In this document: one piece after another, positions 41,567-49,853 of the stretch
Numbering within the stretch: the stretch's first letter is position 1
Layout of the letters: every line of letters begins with the position of its first letter
Assembly (NCBI RefSeq): GCF_023238445.1
Contig: NZ_CP096658.1
Span: 2,294,001 to 2,358,000, forward strand
Source: Halorussus gelatinilyticus
GTDB lineage: Archaea > Halobacteriota > Halobacteria > Halobacteriales > Haladaptataceae
Length of the DNA: 64,000 nucleotides
Direction: 5' to 3'
The notes under the pieces: model-generated
The model's input: the letters and a program-made list of their open reading frames with translations, nothing else
Database searches by the model: none
What the model was told of the DNA's origin: nothing
Position numbers and translations under genes: made by a program

Positions 41567-41873
41567 TGGACTAGGTCGGGCAGTTAGGTCCTGCTCTCCA
41601 CCCGCACTATGGCCTTTAGCGGGGACCGAACCCCGGAGGCGTCCGGTCAGACCGTGCCGGGCCCCGGAAGCCGACTTCGAAGCCTCGTCCTGCGGGGACA
41701 GCGGTCTTCGGCGGGCACTCGCAGGAGTGCCGCAGTCGGAGTTAGCCGATGGTAATCCGTCAGGCGCGGAAGCGAGCAGCGGGCCATTGGACATCTGTCG
41801 CTCGTAGGGTTGCGGGGTGGAGGACGCGACCGGGATTCCCCGGCACGGAACGCCGGGCAAATTCGGGCGTCCA
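41567..41873 (+). ncRNA. ffs: Signal recognition particle (7S) RNA
   Basis: About 307 nt, the size of archaeal 7S RNA. The 5' domain (GTCGGGCAGTTAGGTCCTGCT) is followed by CTCCACCCGC, which pairs with GCGGGGTGGAG near the 3' end. The S-domain signature of helix 8, GGAAGCGAGCAGCG, is at about 41779-41792, and the helix 6 loop lies just before. Terminal TGGAC (41567-41571) pairs with GTCCA (41869-41873), giving helix 1 and the proposed ends. Exact termini may differ by a few bases. Confidence 0.9.
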
Positions 41874-42019
41874 CACTCATACTGTCGTTCCGACGCTACG
41901 CTCACCAGCGTTCGCTGAGTCGGACCGACGCGTTCTAATCGAGACGCTCTACCGAGAGAAGCGAGTGGGTCGTGGTTCCGTTTCGGATTCCGCGAGAGGG
42001 ACTCGGCGGCCGTCGGAGA

Positions 42020-43393
42020 CTACCCGACGAGCGACGACGCCGCGCTCGCGTTCGGTGCCCGTTCGTCGAGCGACGACGCGATGTGCGCCCAGTCGTCGAA
42101 GTCGCCCGGCGAGTTCGACCCGTCCGAGAAGTAGTAGTTACAGTCGCACGGGCCGAGTCGGTGGTAGTTCATCACGCTCGGATACTGCTTGGGTTTCATC
42201 GCGTAGGAGTCGATGCCGCGGTACTTGCCCGGATGCAGGCCGAGGTTGTGACCGAGTTCGTGCATCACCGTCTTCGCGACTCGGACTCGGCTCGGGCGGT
42301 CCTCGATTATCATCCCGTCGATGCCGATCGAGGTGAGGCCGACCCGGTTGCCCGCGCCGAAGTCGGGGATTTCCCGCACGAGGAGCGCGTGGTAGTAGCC
42401 GTACCCTCGCGTGTCGTACTCCGACCGATAGTAGGTGCGGGCGTAGTCCGCCAGCGACGTGTTGGGAGTCGGCGCGACCGGCGAGTCGCTGACGTTGACG
42501 TGGAGCGAGATGCCGCGCGACCCGTCGGGGTTCTCGACGGGGGCGTTCGCGAACGCTCGTTCGACTTTCTCCAGTTTCTCCTCCGGCACGGTAGTTCCTC
42601 GCATGTAGTCGAGCTCGAGGAACACGTCCTTGCGGAGGGGGTCGGTGGCCGACAGCACCGACCCGGCCCGGACTTCGATGCCGTCGCGGAACCGGTCGCC
42701 GTCGGTGTCCGAATCGTCGGGGGCCGTCCCGTACTCGTTGACCTCGGGGCCGTCGTCGAGGTTGTCGCCGTCGGTGTCGGCGACCATCGGGTCGGTCGCG
42801 CGGTCGTTCACTTCGGCACCGTCGGCCAGTCCGTCACTGTCCGTGTCGCTCTCGGTGGGACTCGTCGGACGCTGGTTCGCCTCGGCACCGTCGCCGAGTC
42901 CGTCCGCGTCGGTGTCGGCCTGCGCGGGGTTCGTACTCCGCGCAGTGACTTCCTCGCGGTCGGCCAAGCCGTCGCCGTCGGTGTCCGAATCGTCGGGGGC
43001 CGTCCCGTACTCGTTGACCTCGGGACCGTCGTCCAGACCGTCCGCGTCGGTGTCCGCGCCGACCGGATTCGTCTCGGCCGACAGTTCGACGCCGTCCGCG
43101 AGTCCGTCCCCGTCGGTGTCGGCGACCATCGGGTCAGTTCCCGCGGCGGCCTCGCGGCCGTCGTTCAAGTCGTCCGCGTCGGCGTCGGCGACCGTCGGGT
43201 CGGTCGCGCGGTCGTTCACTTCGACGCCGTCGGCGAGTCCGTCGCCGTCGGTGTCGGCGGCGGTCAAGTCGGTCGGTCCCAGCAGTTCGTCGGCCGTCGA
43301 GAGGCCGTCGCCGTCGCCGAGGTACGCCAGCGCGCCGGTGCTTACACCGGCGACTACGCATACCGCGGCGACCACCGCTACGGCGGACTTCAT
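42020..43393 (-). CDS. Secreted metzincin-type metalloprotease with thrombospondin-3 repeats
   Basis: A 457-residue exported protein. Signal peptide at 1-23 ('SAVAVVAAVCVVAGVSTGALA'). Residues 24-235 are about ten thrombospondin type 3-like calcium repeats (DxDxDGLxDG-E-V...), each 22-24 residues. The C-terminal catalytic domain has the zinc site 'HELGHNLGLH' (378-387, HExxHxxGxxH) and the Met-turn 'SVMNY' (about 409-413), so it is a metzincin. Cysteines 'GPCDCNYY' are near the end. It probably acts outside the cell. The repeats are also visible as DNA repeats. Confidence 0.92.
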   Translation of the reverse strand: MKSAVAVVAAVCVVAGVSTGALAYLGDGDGLSTADELLGPTDLTAADTDGDGLADGVEVNDRATDPTVADADADDLNDGREAAAGTDPMVADTDGDGLADGVELSAETNPVGADTDADGLDDGPEVNEYGTAPDDSDTDGDGLADREEVTARSTNPAQADTDADGLGDGAEANQRPTSPTESDTDSDGLADGAEVNDRATDPMVADTDGDNLDDGPEVNEYGTAPDDSDTDGDRFRDGIEVRAGSVLSATDPLRKDVFLELDYMRGTTVPEEKLEKVERAFANAPVENPDGSRGISLHVNVSDSPVAPTPNTSLADYARTYYRSEYDTRGYGYYHALLVREIPDFGAGNRVGLTSIGIDGMIIEDRPSRVRVAKTVMHELGHNLGLHPGKYRGIDSYAMKPKQYPSVMNYHRLGPCDCNYYFSDGSNSPGDFDDWAHIASSLDERAPNASAASSLVG

Positions 43394-43525
43394 CGCGGCG
43401 GACCACCGTGGTTCGGCGGGGAGGGCGCTTCGTTACCGGGAGTGTTGCTACTAACCGTTACTCGGGGGGGAGGATTCTCCAACCGCTCGCGTGCCATGCA
43501 AGTGGCAGCATCTCGAATCCACCAT

Positions 43526-43535
43526 TTATAGGTTG
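43526..43535 (-). promoter_or_regulatory. TATA-like box upstream of the metzincin gene
   Basis: On the minus strand the sequence reads CCTATAAATG, about 135 bases before the ATG at 43393, within the 285-base gap to the mscS gene. It is the best TATA box there; a leader of ~110 bases would result. Confidence 0.4.
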
Positions 43536-43678
43536 CCTTTCTCCCTTGAACGGGCGGGGCGTCGGCCGCTGTCGTTTTCGGCGCGCGACCGGTGTCGGCA
43601 TCGCCGTCACCGCCCGCCGACGCCGACGCTGTCGGTGTGCGGCCGCATCGCGGAGAAGTAGAACGGCGCAGGGTCGCC

Positions 43679-44566
43679 TCAGTCGTCGCCCGTCGCTTCG
43701 ACCATCCCCTCGACGTTCGTCAGTTCGAGGCCGCCTTCCAGCGTCCGGTTCGGATACGGGATGTCGATGCCCGCCGCGTCGAAGCGCTCCTTGACGGCGG
43801 TGACGTACTCGCCGCGGGTCTTCACGTAGTCACCGCGAGAGGGGTCGGAAATCCAGATTCGCGACTGGAGGCCTACCGAGGAGTCGCCGAGTTCCGTCAG
43901 TCGGACCGAGGGCGCGGGGTCGTCCATGATGTCGGGATGGGCCTCGGCCTCCTCGACGATGATTTCGGTCGCCTCGTCGATGTCGTCGTCGTAGCCGATG
44001 CCGAACAGGAATTTGAGGCGGAGTCGGTCGCCCTCAACGGGGTTCTTGATGACGCCGTCGGTCAGTTGGGAGTTGGGCACCGTCAGCAGTTCGTTGTCGA
44101 AGGTCCGGACGCGGGTCACGCGGAGGCCGATGTCCTCCACGACGCCGGAGTAACTGCCGCCGTCCCACTCGACCCAGTCGCCGATTTTGAACGGCTTGTC
44201 GGTGTAGATGAACACGCCAGCGACGAAGTTGGCGATGACGTCTTGCATGGCGAACCCGATAGCGAGCGTCGCCGCGGCCGCGATAGTCGCCAGCGCGGTC
44301 AGGAAGTTGCCGTAGTCGGCGAAGCCGAACGCCACCGTGACTGCGACGAACACGACGGCGAACTTCGTGAGTTTGACCAGCGGTTTCTTGGCGTGATTGT
44401 CGAGGTTGCGCCGGTCGAGAAACCGTCCGGCGAGCGGAATCACGGTCAGACGTCCGAGGACGTAGATGGCGACGAACGAGACGACGAAGTAGAGTGCCTT
44501 CGTGACGGCCAGCGCGTAGCCCGTGTCGCCGAGGAGACGCTCCAAGAAAGGTAGCGCCTCGACCAT
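43679..44566 (-). CDS. MscS-type mechanosensitive ion channel
   Basis: A 295-residue channel that opens on hypo-osmotic shock. Three N-terminal helices; the pore helix TM3 is 'FLTALATIAAAATLAIGFAMQDVIANFVAGVFIY'; the beta domain starts 'DKPFKIGDWVEWDGGSYSGVVEDIGLRVTRVRTFDNELLTVPNSQL', a clear MscS signature; the C-terminal domain continues to 'IDIPYPNRTLEGG'. Its start codon overlaps the stop of the YhbY gene, so the two are co-translated. Confidence 0.96.
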   Translation of the reverse strand: MVEALPFLERLLGDTGYALAVTKALYFVVSFVAIYVLGRLTVIPLAGRFLDRRNLDNHAKKPLVKLTKFAVVFVAVTVAFGFADYGNFLTALATIAAAATLAIGFAMQDVIANFVAGVFIYTDKPFKIGDWVEWDGGSYSGVVEDIGLRVTRVRTFDNELLTVPNSQLTDGVIKNPVEGDRLRLKFLFGIGYDDDIDEATEIIVEEAEAHPDIMDDPAPSVRLTELGDSSVGLQSRIWISDPSRGDYVKTRGEYVTAVKERFDAAGIDIPYPNRTLEGGLELTNVEGMVEATGDD

Positions 44567-44811
44567 CAGTGCAGCACCGCGGTGTTCCCGCGCGTCTCCA
44601 CGAGGTCGGCGTCGACTCGCTCGGCGAGTTCCTCGGCGAGTTCGTCGGTCGTGGTGCCGCCGCGGGCCGCCCGGAGGAACTTGACCTTCACGAGTTCGCG
44701 GTCGGCGAGTTGGTCGGCGAGTTCGTCGGTCACGGCGTCGATTCCGGACTTGCCGACCCAGACGGTCACGTCGAGGTCGTGGGCCTGCTTCCGGAGGTCT
44801 TCGTCGGTCAT
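44566..44811 (-). CDS. YhbY family RNA-binding protein (CRM domain)
   Basis: An 81-residue CRM-domain protein: 'LRKQAHDLDVTVWVGKSGIDAVTDELADQLADRELVKVKFLRAARGG', with the GxxG-like loop of the family at 'VGKSG'. In bacteria YhbY binds pre-50S ribosomes. The stop overlaps the mscS start by one base (TGATG). In many haloarchaea rnp4, yhbY and mscS are neighbours; here rnp4 lies 3.3 kb upstream, beyond the origin. Confidence 0.92.
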   Translation of the reverse strand: MTDEDLRKQAHDLDVTVWVGKSGIDAVTDELADQLADRELVKVKFLRAARGGTTTDELAEELAERVDADLVETRGNTAVLH

Positions 44812-44898
44812 GGTTGCGTTTGGGAAGCGAACCGCCTTAAAGGGCTTGCACCGGCACGGTCGGCGGGCTTTTGCCGCGCGTGGCCCAATCGCCGCTCG

Positions 44899-45798
44899 AT
44901 GAGAGCGACGCGTCTCGTGGACGACTATCTGTTCGGGTGGGTGCTGCTGGCGGTCGCGCTCGGGGTGGCGGTTCCCGAGATTGCCGTCGTCGCCCGGTTC
45001 TCGACCCCGATTCTCGCGGTCATGGTCGGCAGCGTCTCGCTGACGCTCTCGGCGTCGGGGTTCCTGTCGGTGGACCGGTCGGCGCTCGCCCGCATCCTCC
45101 TCGGCCACGCCGCCATGCCGGTGGTCGCGTTCGGCGTCGCCCGCGCCCTCGGTCTCTCGCCCGGTCTGACCGCGGGGTTCGTCCTGCTCGGTGCGGTCAC
45201 GCCCGAACTGGTGACGCCGACGATGACCGCGCTCGCGGACGGCGACATCGCGCTCGCCTCGACCGCGCTGGTCGTCATCGGCGTCGGAAGCACGCTGTTC
45301 ACGCCGCTGGCGGTCGCGGCGTTGCTCGGCGCGGGCCTCGAAATCGACGGCTGGCGCATCGCCGAGAGTCTGGCGGTCGCGGTCGTCGCTCCGATGGCAG
45401 TCGCGGTCGGCGCGCGGACGCGATGGACCGTCCGCGTCGGCCGGTACGACGAGTACTACACGACCGTCTCGGCGGTCATGGTGGTCGTCGTCATCGGCGG
45501 CGTCACCGCGGCGAACGCCGACCTGATTCGGGCCGAGACGGGGCTGCTCCTCTCGGTCGGGGTCGGTGCGCTCGCGGTCAACCTCGCGGGCTACGCGCTC
45601 GGATGGGTCGGTACGCGGTCGGCGGACGCTCCGGTTCGCGTCGCCGGCACCCTCTCGGTCGGGATGCGAGACTTCGCGGTCGCGGCGGCGCTCGTGACCG
45701 CGGCGGGGTTTCCCACGAGTGCGTCGCTCCCGGCCGTGCTGTTCGGTATCGTAGAAATGGCGACCAGCGCGTTTCTCGCGCGGCAATTCGCCGGGTAG
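44899..45798 (+). CDS. Bile acid:sodium symporter (BASS) family transporter
   Basis: A 299-residue membrane protein with about ten hydrophobic helices. The family pattern includes 'LLGHAAMPVVAFGVARALGLSPGLTAGFVLLGAVTPELVTPTMTALADGDIALA' and 'RVAGTLSVGMRDFAVAAALV', where bacterial homologues have the sodium-binding crossover. Length fits ASBT-NM-like proteins. Substrate unknown. ATG 44899 (MRATRLVDDYLF). It opposes the YhbY gene and lies in the segment between rnp4 and yhbY. Confidence 0.85.
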   Translation: MRATRLVDDYLFGWVLLAVALGVAVPEIAVVARFSTPILAVMVGSVSLTLSASGFLSVDRSALARILLGHAAMPVVAFGVARALGLSPGLTAGFVLLGAVTPELVTPTMTALADGDIALASTALVVIGVGSTLFTPLAVAALLGAGLEIDGWRIAESLAVAVVAPMAVAVGARTRWTVRVGRYDEYYTTVSAVMVVVVIGGVTAANADLIRAETGLLLSVGVGALAVNLAGYALGWVGTRSADAPVRVAGTLSVGMRDFAVAAALVTAAGFPTSASLPAVLFGIVEMATSAFLARQFAG

Positions 45799-45879
45799 TT
45801 TCGACAGGCGGCTTCGCCGGGTAGCTTCAGCGGATAGCTTCACCGGTGTCGTCGCGGCGGCCGAGAGAAACCGCTCGGC

Positions 45880-47364
45880 CTATCCGTCGGTCGAGAGTTG
45901 CGCGCGGACCACCGCCGTCACCTCGTCGCTCGACAGGTCGCCGAGCCGCGAGTCCTCGCCGAGCGTCTCCATGATGGTCTCGGGTTGCTCGTTGAACGTG
46001 AACTCGATGAACATCCCGGAGGAGGGACCGTGGCTCTTGCGCTCGGACTCCACGATGGAGTAGGTCGTCAGCTCCTTCATCTTGTTCACGTAGGTCTCTT
46101 GGTGGTACTGGTCGGCGTCGAGTGCGTCCGTGAGGAAGCGATAGACCTGATAACCGGTCGTGCTTCGAGCGGAGCTGTTCCCGGCCTCGTCGGCGACTGC
46201 GGCCGTGGCGTAGAGACAGAGCTTCTTCTGGGTGCTGATGCCGCGCGTCACTTCGAGGACGCGGTTGCGTTCGACCTTGTCCTGTGCTTTCCGGACGTGC
46301 TGTTCGCCCACTCTGTCGGCCCCCTCACGTTCCGCGAGGTCGCCCGCCACGCGCATCAGGTCGATGGCCTTCCGGGCGTCACCGTGGTTCTGCGCGGCGA
46401 ACGCGGCGGCGAGCGGAATCACGTCGTCCTGCAACACGTCGTCGTGGAAGGCGTCTTCCCGATGGCGGAGGATGGCACGCAGTTGGTTGGCGTCGTAGTC
46501 GTCGAAGTGAACGTCCTCGGGCGTGAACGAACTCAGCGCCCTGCTCCCGACCGATTCGAGCATCTTCGTGTCGTTCGTAATCGCGGCGATGGAGACCTGC
46601 GCGGTGATGTCGTTGCTCGACCCGGCGCGCGACAGTTGGTAGAGCAGTCGGGAGAAGGCGGGTTGGTCCTTGTCGCGCCGCCCGACGAGCATGTCGAGTT
46701 CGTCGAGGACGAAGACGACCGTATCGTAGTTCTCGTTGACCAGTCGGTAGAGTTCCCGCCACTTCTCCTTGGTCGAGACGCCGTGCTGTGGCACTTCGAC
46801 CGGGACGCCAGCTTCGTCGGCGACCTTCATGGCGAGTTCGTAGACTGCCGACCCGAGCGTCCCGATGTCTTGGCAGTTCATCTCGACGACGCCGAACCGA
46901 ATGCCCCGACTGTCGCAGAGCCGACCGATGTTCTCGCAGACCGCGTTGATGATGAGCGACTTCCCCGTTCCCGAGGGACCGTAGAGAAAGAGGTTCGGCG
47001 GGCGGTTGTCGCCGATGGCGACCCGGAGCATCTTCGTGACCTGCGTCAACTGCTCGTCCCGGCCGACGATGCGCTCCTCTTCGACCACCTCGTTCGGGTT
47101 GAGCAGCGACCGGTTCCGGATGAGTGACTGCTGTTCGTCGAAGTCCAGCAGCATCTCCTCGATGGACTTCGACCCCTTCTCTGCTTCGGCGTCGATTACT
47201 CGCTCGGCGGTGGTCGCGGCTCTCTTCTCGTCGGGGTCGGTGTCTTTCGTCGCGTCGGCGTCCGTCGCTGCCCCCTGCGAGTCGCTGGAGTGTGAACCGC
47301 TCTCGGCGTCGCGGAGAGAAGCGTCCCCCTCTTCGGTAGGTCCCACTGAGGCGTCAGAATCCAT
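45880..47364 (-). CDS. Orc1/Cdc6 family replication initiator
   Basis: A 494-residue AAA+ origin-binding protein. Disordered acidic N-terminus (1-75); Walker A 'LFLYGPSGTGKSLII'; Walker B 'VVFVLDELDMLVGRRD'; sensor 1 'SIAAITNDTKML'; 'DVHFDDYDANQLRAILRHREDAF' lid; C-terminal winged helix with 'LTTYSIVESERKSHGPSSGMFIEFTF', expected to bind the nearby recognition boxes. The gene starts 37 bases from the first box and reads away from the origin, the classic archaeal arrangement. Confidence 0.97.
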   Translation of the reverse strand: MDSDASVGPTEEGDASLRDAESGSHSSDSQGAATDADATKDTDPDEKRAATTAERVIDAEAEKGSKSIEEMLLDFDEQQSLIRNRSLLNPNEVVEEERIVGRDEQLTQVTKMLRVAIGDNRPPNLFLYGPSGTGKSLIINAVCENIGRLCDSRGIRFGVVEMNCQDIGTLGSAVYELAMKVADEAGVPVEVPQHGVSTKEKWRELYRLVNENYDTVVFVLDELDMLVGRRDKDQPAFSRLLYQLSRAGSSNDITAQVSIAAITNDTKMLESVGSRALSSFTPEDVHFDDYDANQLRAILRHREDAFHDDVLQDDVIPLAAAFAAQNHGDARKAIDLMRVAGDLAEREGADRVGEQHVRKAQDKVERNRVLEVTRGISTQKKLCLYATAAVADEAGNSSARSTTGYQVYRFLTDALDADQYHQETYVNKMKELTTYSIVESERKSHGPSSGMFIEFTFNEQPETIMETLGEDSRLGDLSSDEVTAVVRAQLSTDG

Positions 47365-47401
47365 GCTTCGGGCATCTCGTTCCTCGCATTAAACCTTGCC
47401 G

Positions 47402-47417
47402 TTATCGAAGTGTGTTC
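47402..47417 (+). repeat. Origin recognition box 1
   Basis: TTATCGAAGTGTGTTC, a diverged copy closest to the initiator gene. Confidence 0.7.
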
Positions 47418-47560
47418 ACCCCGCACGTTCGACTACGATACCGGATTCGGCGGTCTCCGCGCTCTTCGTTCGACATCTCGCGCGGTGCTGACGAAGTGTT
47501 CGATGCGGGAGGCGTGGTCGGTCGTCTCGACCGGGGGTCGAACGTTCGTTCGAGAGAGAC

Positions 47561-47592
47561 ACACCTCTATCGAAGTGTTCTGGGAGGGGTGG
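47561..47592 (+). repeat. Origin recognition box 2
   Basis: Contains ACACCTCTATCGAAGTGTTC followed by a G-rich run (GGGAGGGGTGG), the fullest match with its G-string. Confidence 0.85.
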
Positions 47593-47720
47593 AGGGGTGG
47601 GAGAGGTATCGTTCGCAGGGGGTTCGGAGATTCGCCGCCGGTATGTCGGTGAGGTCGCCGATTAGACGCACTCACGAGGTCTGTAGAACGGTACGTACAC
47701 CTCCTTACGCAGAACTCACA

Positions 47721-47750
47721 CCCACCCCTATCGAAGTGTTCGATGTGTTC
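47721..47750 (+). repeat. Origin recognition box 3
   Basis: Contains CCCCTATCGAAGTGTTCG, next to the unwinding-type tract. Confidence 0.8.
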
Positions 47751-47813
47751 TGTCTATCTAGCGAAGTCGAAAAGAAAGAGGGAGGAAAGAAACGAAAGGG
47801 AAGCAGAGTTTTG
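47751..47813. other. Purine-rich tract, candidate duplex unwinding element
   Basis: Between boxes 3 and 4 the plus strand reads almost only A and G (for example GTCGAAAAGAAAGAGGGAGG), the lowest-GC part of the origin. Confidence 0.55.
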
Positions 47814-47861
47814 ACCGACTTTCGCCGTCAGACGCTGACTGTCCACCTCAGGCTCGACACT

Positions 47862-47881
47862 GAAACACTTCGATAGAGGTG
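47862..47881 (-). repeat. Origin recognition box 4
   Basis: GAAACACTTCGATAGAGGTG on the plus strand, inverted relative to boxes 1-3. Confidence 0.82.
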
Positions 47882-47922
47882 CCCGTCCCTCGTCTTCGGC
47901 CGTTCGATACCCTCGCTCCGTT

Positions 47923-47944
47923 CGACACACTTCGATAGACGTGT
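47923..47944 (-). repeat. Origin recognition box 5
   Basis: Contains ACACACTTCGATAGACGTGT, inverted orientation. Confidence 0.78.
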
Positions 47945-48000
47945 CCACGAACCCGAGCAGTCGGAAGCGCGACTCGTCCACTGCTCACCGCCTACCGACC

Positions 48001-48020
48001 GAACACTTCGATAGAGGTGT
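48001..48020 (-). repeat. Origin recognition box 6
   Basis: GAACACTTCGATAGAGGTGT, the exact inverse of box 2 core. Confidence 0.85.
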
Positions 48021-48048
48021 GTAACTGAATCTCTCCCCAGTGCCGATT

Positions 48049-48068
48049 ACAAATCGATAGAGGTGTCT
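48049..48068 (-). repeat. Origin recognition box 7
   Basis: ACAAATCGATAGAGGTGTCT, a half-conserved copy, inverted, 21 bases from the rnp4 stop. Confidence 0.65.
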
Positions 48069-48089
48069 CCGCGCTGGTCCCGCAGACGG

Positions 48090-48365
48090 TCACTCGTAGG
48101 GGTACCGCGCCTGTTCGCCGCAGTCGCAGGTGACGACGACGTGGCCGTCCTGCAATCTGACGCGGGCGTTCTTCCCCGGTCGGAGGTAGACGTCGCAGAC
48201 GTCGCAGGTGAATCGCTTGAACTCCTTCGGGAGCGAAATTCGGTTGCGCTCGGCCAGTCTGCGCGCGAGGCGAACGTAATCTCTGGCGCGGTCGTCGTGA
48301 CACTCCGCGGCGGCGTCGCGGGCGAGCGAGGCGAGTCGCTCGATGCGCTCTTCGGCTATCGTCAT
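48090..48365 (-). CDS. rnp4: Ribonuclease P protein component 4 (Rpr2/Rpp21)
   Basis: A 91-residue protein subunit of RNase P. The N-terminal two-helix part ('RIERLASLARDAAAE', 'ARDYVRLARRLAERNRI') is followed by a zinc ribbon with Cys54, Cys57, Cys80 and Cys82 ('FTCDVCDVYLRPGKNARVR', 'VTCDCGEQARYPY'). This is the Rnp4 family pattern. ATG 48365 is chosen; an in-frame ATG at 48440 adds a Pro-rich piece unlike the family. The last two origin boxes lie just beyond its stop. Confidence 0.95.
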   Translation of the reverse strand: MTIAEERIERLASLARDAAAECHDDRARDYVRLARRLAERNRISLPKEFKRFTCDVCDVYLRPGKNARVRLQDGHVVVTCDCGEQARYPYE

Positions 48366-48737
48366 GAAGTATGGGAATGGGGGGTGGGGGGTTTCCGGGG
48401 CGAGACAGGACAAGGATAGAAGGTTCCTGTGTTGCCCCAAGGGGGTAATTCTCGGTACGACTAATATAGTTTTTGGTTTCTCCTTGTTGGAATCGACTAG
48501 ACCCTGACCCTTCCATCATTCGGCGCTCCGGCTCACGGAAACCTGCTTAGACGTAGCGAACTGACGCCTCCGCGTTCGAATCGTTCGGGGTCACGCCGTT
48601 CCGGTAGGGTTTTGTCGCGGCCGACGCATCGCTCGGACAGTGACACGGCCGTACAGTCCCGAAATTGGGTCTCTCGGTGCGAGAATCCGACGGCGAGGAG
48701 TTCGACCACGAGAGCGACGAGAGGATCGACTACGACG
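48366..48737. other. Intergenic region between rnp4 and glycosyltransferase
   Basis: A 372-base divergent region. A TATA-like ACTATATTAG on the minus strand (48461-48470) could drive rnp4 with a leader of ~75 bases. No gene seen. Confidence 0.4.
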
Positions 48738-49766
48738 ATGAAAGTGAGTCACTACTTCGAGTGGGAGGAGTACATCACGGGCGGGCACGCCCAGTCGGTG
48801 GACAACCAGCGCAAGATCATGGACCGACACGGCATCGAGTACACCGCCGAACCGACTCTCGACGCCGACCTACTTCACCTCAACAACATGGGGCCGAAGT
48901 CGCTATACTACGCCAAACGGGCGCAGCGCGCCGACGTTCCGGTCCTCGTCCACACCCACCAGACCGCCGAGGATTTCGAGGAGAGTTTCGCGTTCTCGAA
49001 CGTCCTCGCCAAGCCGATGAAGCCCTACCTGCGCTACGCCTACTCGTTGGCCGACCACCTCGTCTGTCCCTCCGAACACAACCGCCGCGTCATCGAGGAG
49101 TACGCCGACGCGCCCAAGACCGTCATCAGCAACGGGTTCGACCCCGAGAAGGTCGCGGGGTACGACGACGCGGACCTCCGCCAGACGTATCTGGACCGCT
49201 ACGACCTCGACCCGCCGGTCGTCTTCAACGTCGGCCACGTCATCAAGCGCAAGGGACTGGAGGCCTTCGTGGAGACCGCCCGCGCGATGCCGGACCTCGA
49301 TTTCGTCTGGTTCGGCTACCTCAACCCGGCGGGCGGGGAACTCGACCGCTTCCTCAAGAGCAGAGACACCAAGCGACTCGTCGAGAGCGCGCCCGACAAC
49401 TGCCAGTTCACGGGCTACGTCGAGGACATCGAAGGCGCGTTCGCCGCGGGCGACGCGTTCTTCTGGCCGAGCAAGAACGAGAACGAGGGCATCGCCCTGC
49501 TCGAAGCGATGTCCTGTGGCAAACCGCTGGTCATCCGCGACATCCCGACCTACGACTGGCTGGACGACGGTACCCACTGCCTCAAAGCCAGTAACGAGTC
49601 GGCCGACGCCGCGACGGCCGCCGACGAGTTCGCCGACGCGCTGGACCGACTGCGCGACCCCGACCTGCGCGAGGAGTTGGGAGCCAACGCCGCCGAGAAG
49701 AGCCGCGAGTTCGAACTCGACGCCGTCGGCGAGAACCTCGTGTCACTGTATCAACAGCTGGCGTGA
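48738..49766 (+). CDS. Glycosyltransferase family 4 protein
   Basis: A 342-residue GT-B fold glycosyltransferase starting MKVSHYFEWEEYITGGHAQSVDNQ. Donor-site signature: 'VISNGFDPEKVAG', 'PVVFNVGHVIKRKGLEAFVETARAMPDLDFVWFG', and 'FFWPSKNENEGIALLEAMSCGKPLVIRD' with the E-x7-E motif. Together with the next gene (87 bases downstream, same family) it resembles paired transferases that build diglycosyl lipids or surface glycans. Acceptor unknown. Confidence 0.9.
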   Translation: MKVSHYFEWEEYITGGHAQSVDNQRKIMDRHGIEYTAEPTLDADLLHLNNMGPKSLYYAKRAQRADVPVLVHTHQTAEDFEESFAFSNVLAKPMKPYLRYAYSLADHLVCPSEHNRRVIEEYADAPKTVISNGFDPEKVAGYDDADLRQTYLDRYDLDPPVVFNVGHVIKRKGLEAFVETARAMPDLDFVWFGYLNPAGGELDRFLKSRDTKRLVESAPDNCQFTGYVEDIEGAFAAGDAFFWPSKNENEGIALLEAMSCGKPLVIRDIPTYDWLDDGTHCLKASNESADAATAADEFADALDRLRDPDLREELGANAAEKSREFELDAVGENLVSLYQQLA

Positions 49767-49853
49767 CGGCTCGCTTTCGACGGCTCATCCCCGACGCTCG
49801 GCCGTGAGCGAACTTCAAAAGTACTTAACTACCGGTTACCAAAGTGGCCAACA

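Larger units (their letters stand above)
47402..48068. other. Replication origin with seven origin recognition boxes
   Basis: Seven copies of a motif with core CTATCGAAGTGTTC occur between the initiator gene and rnp4. Three are on the plus strand (47402, 47561, 47721) and four on the minus (47862, 47923, 48001, 48049). The two groups face each other across a purine/A-rich, gene-free tract at 47751-47813, a suitable unwinding element. The pattern and the adjacent orc1/cdc6 gene identify an origin. It is one of possibly several in the genome. Confidence 0.88.

Noticed and set aside
42700-43330. Regularly spaced DNA repeats that could suggest a CRISPR array
   Set aside because: They are in-frame codons of thrombospondin-3 repeats in a secreted protease, without conserved repeat/spacer structure.
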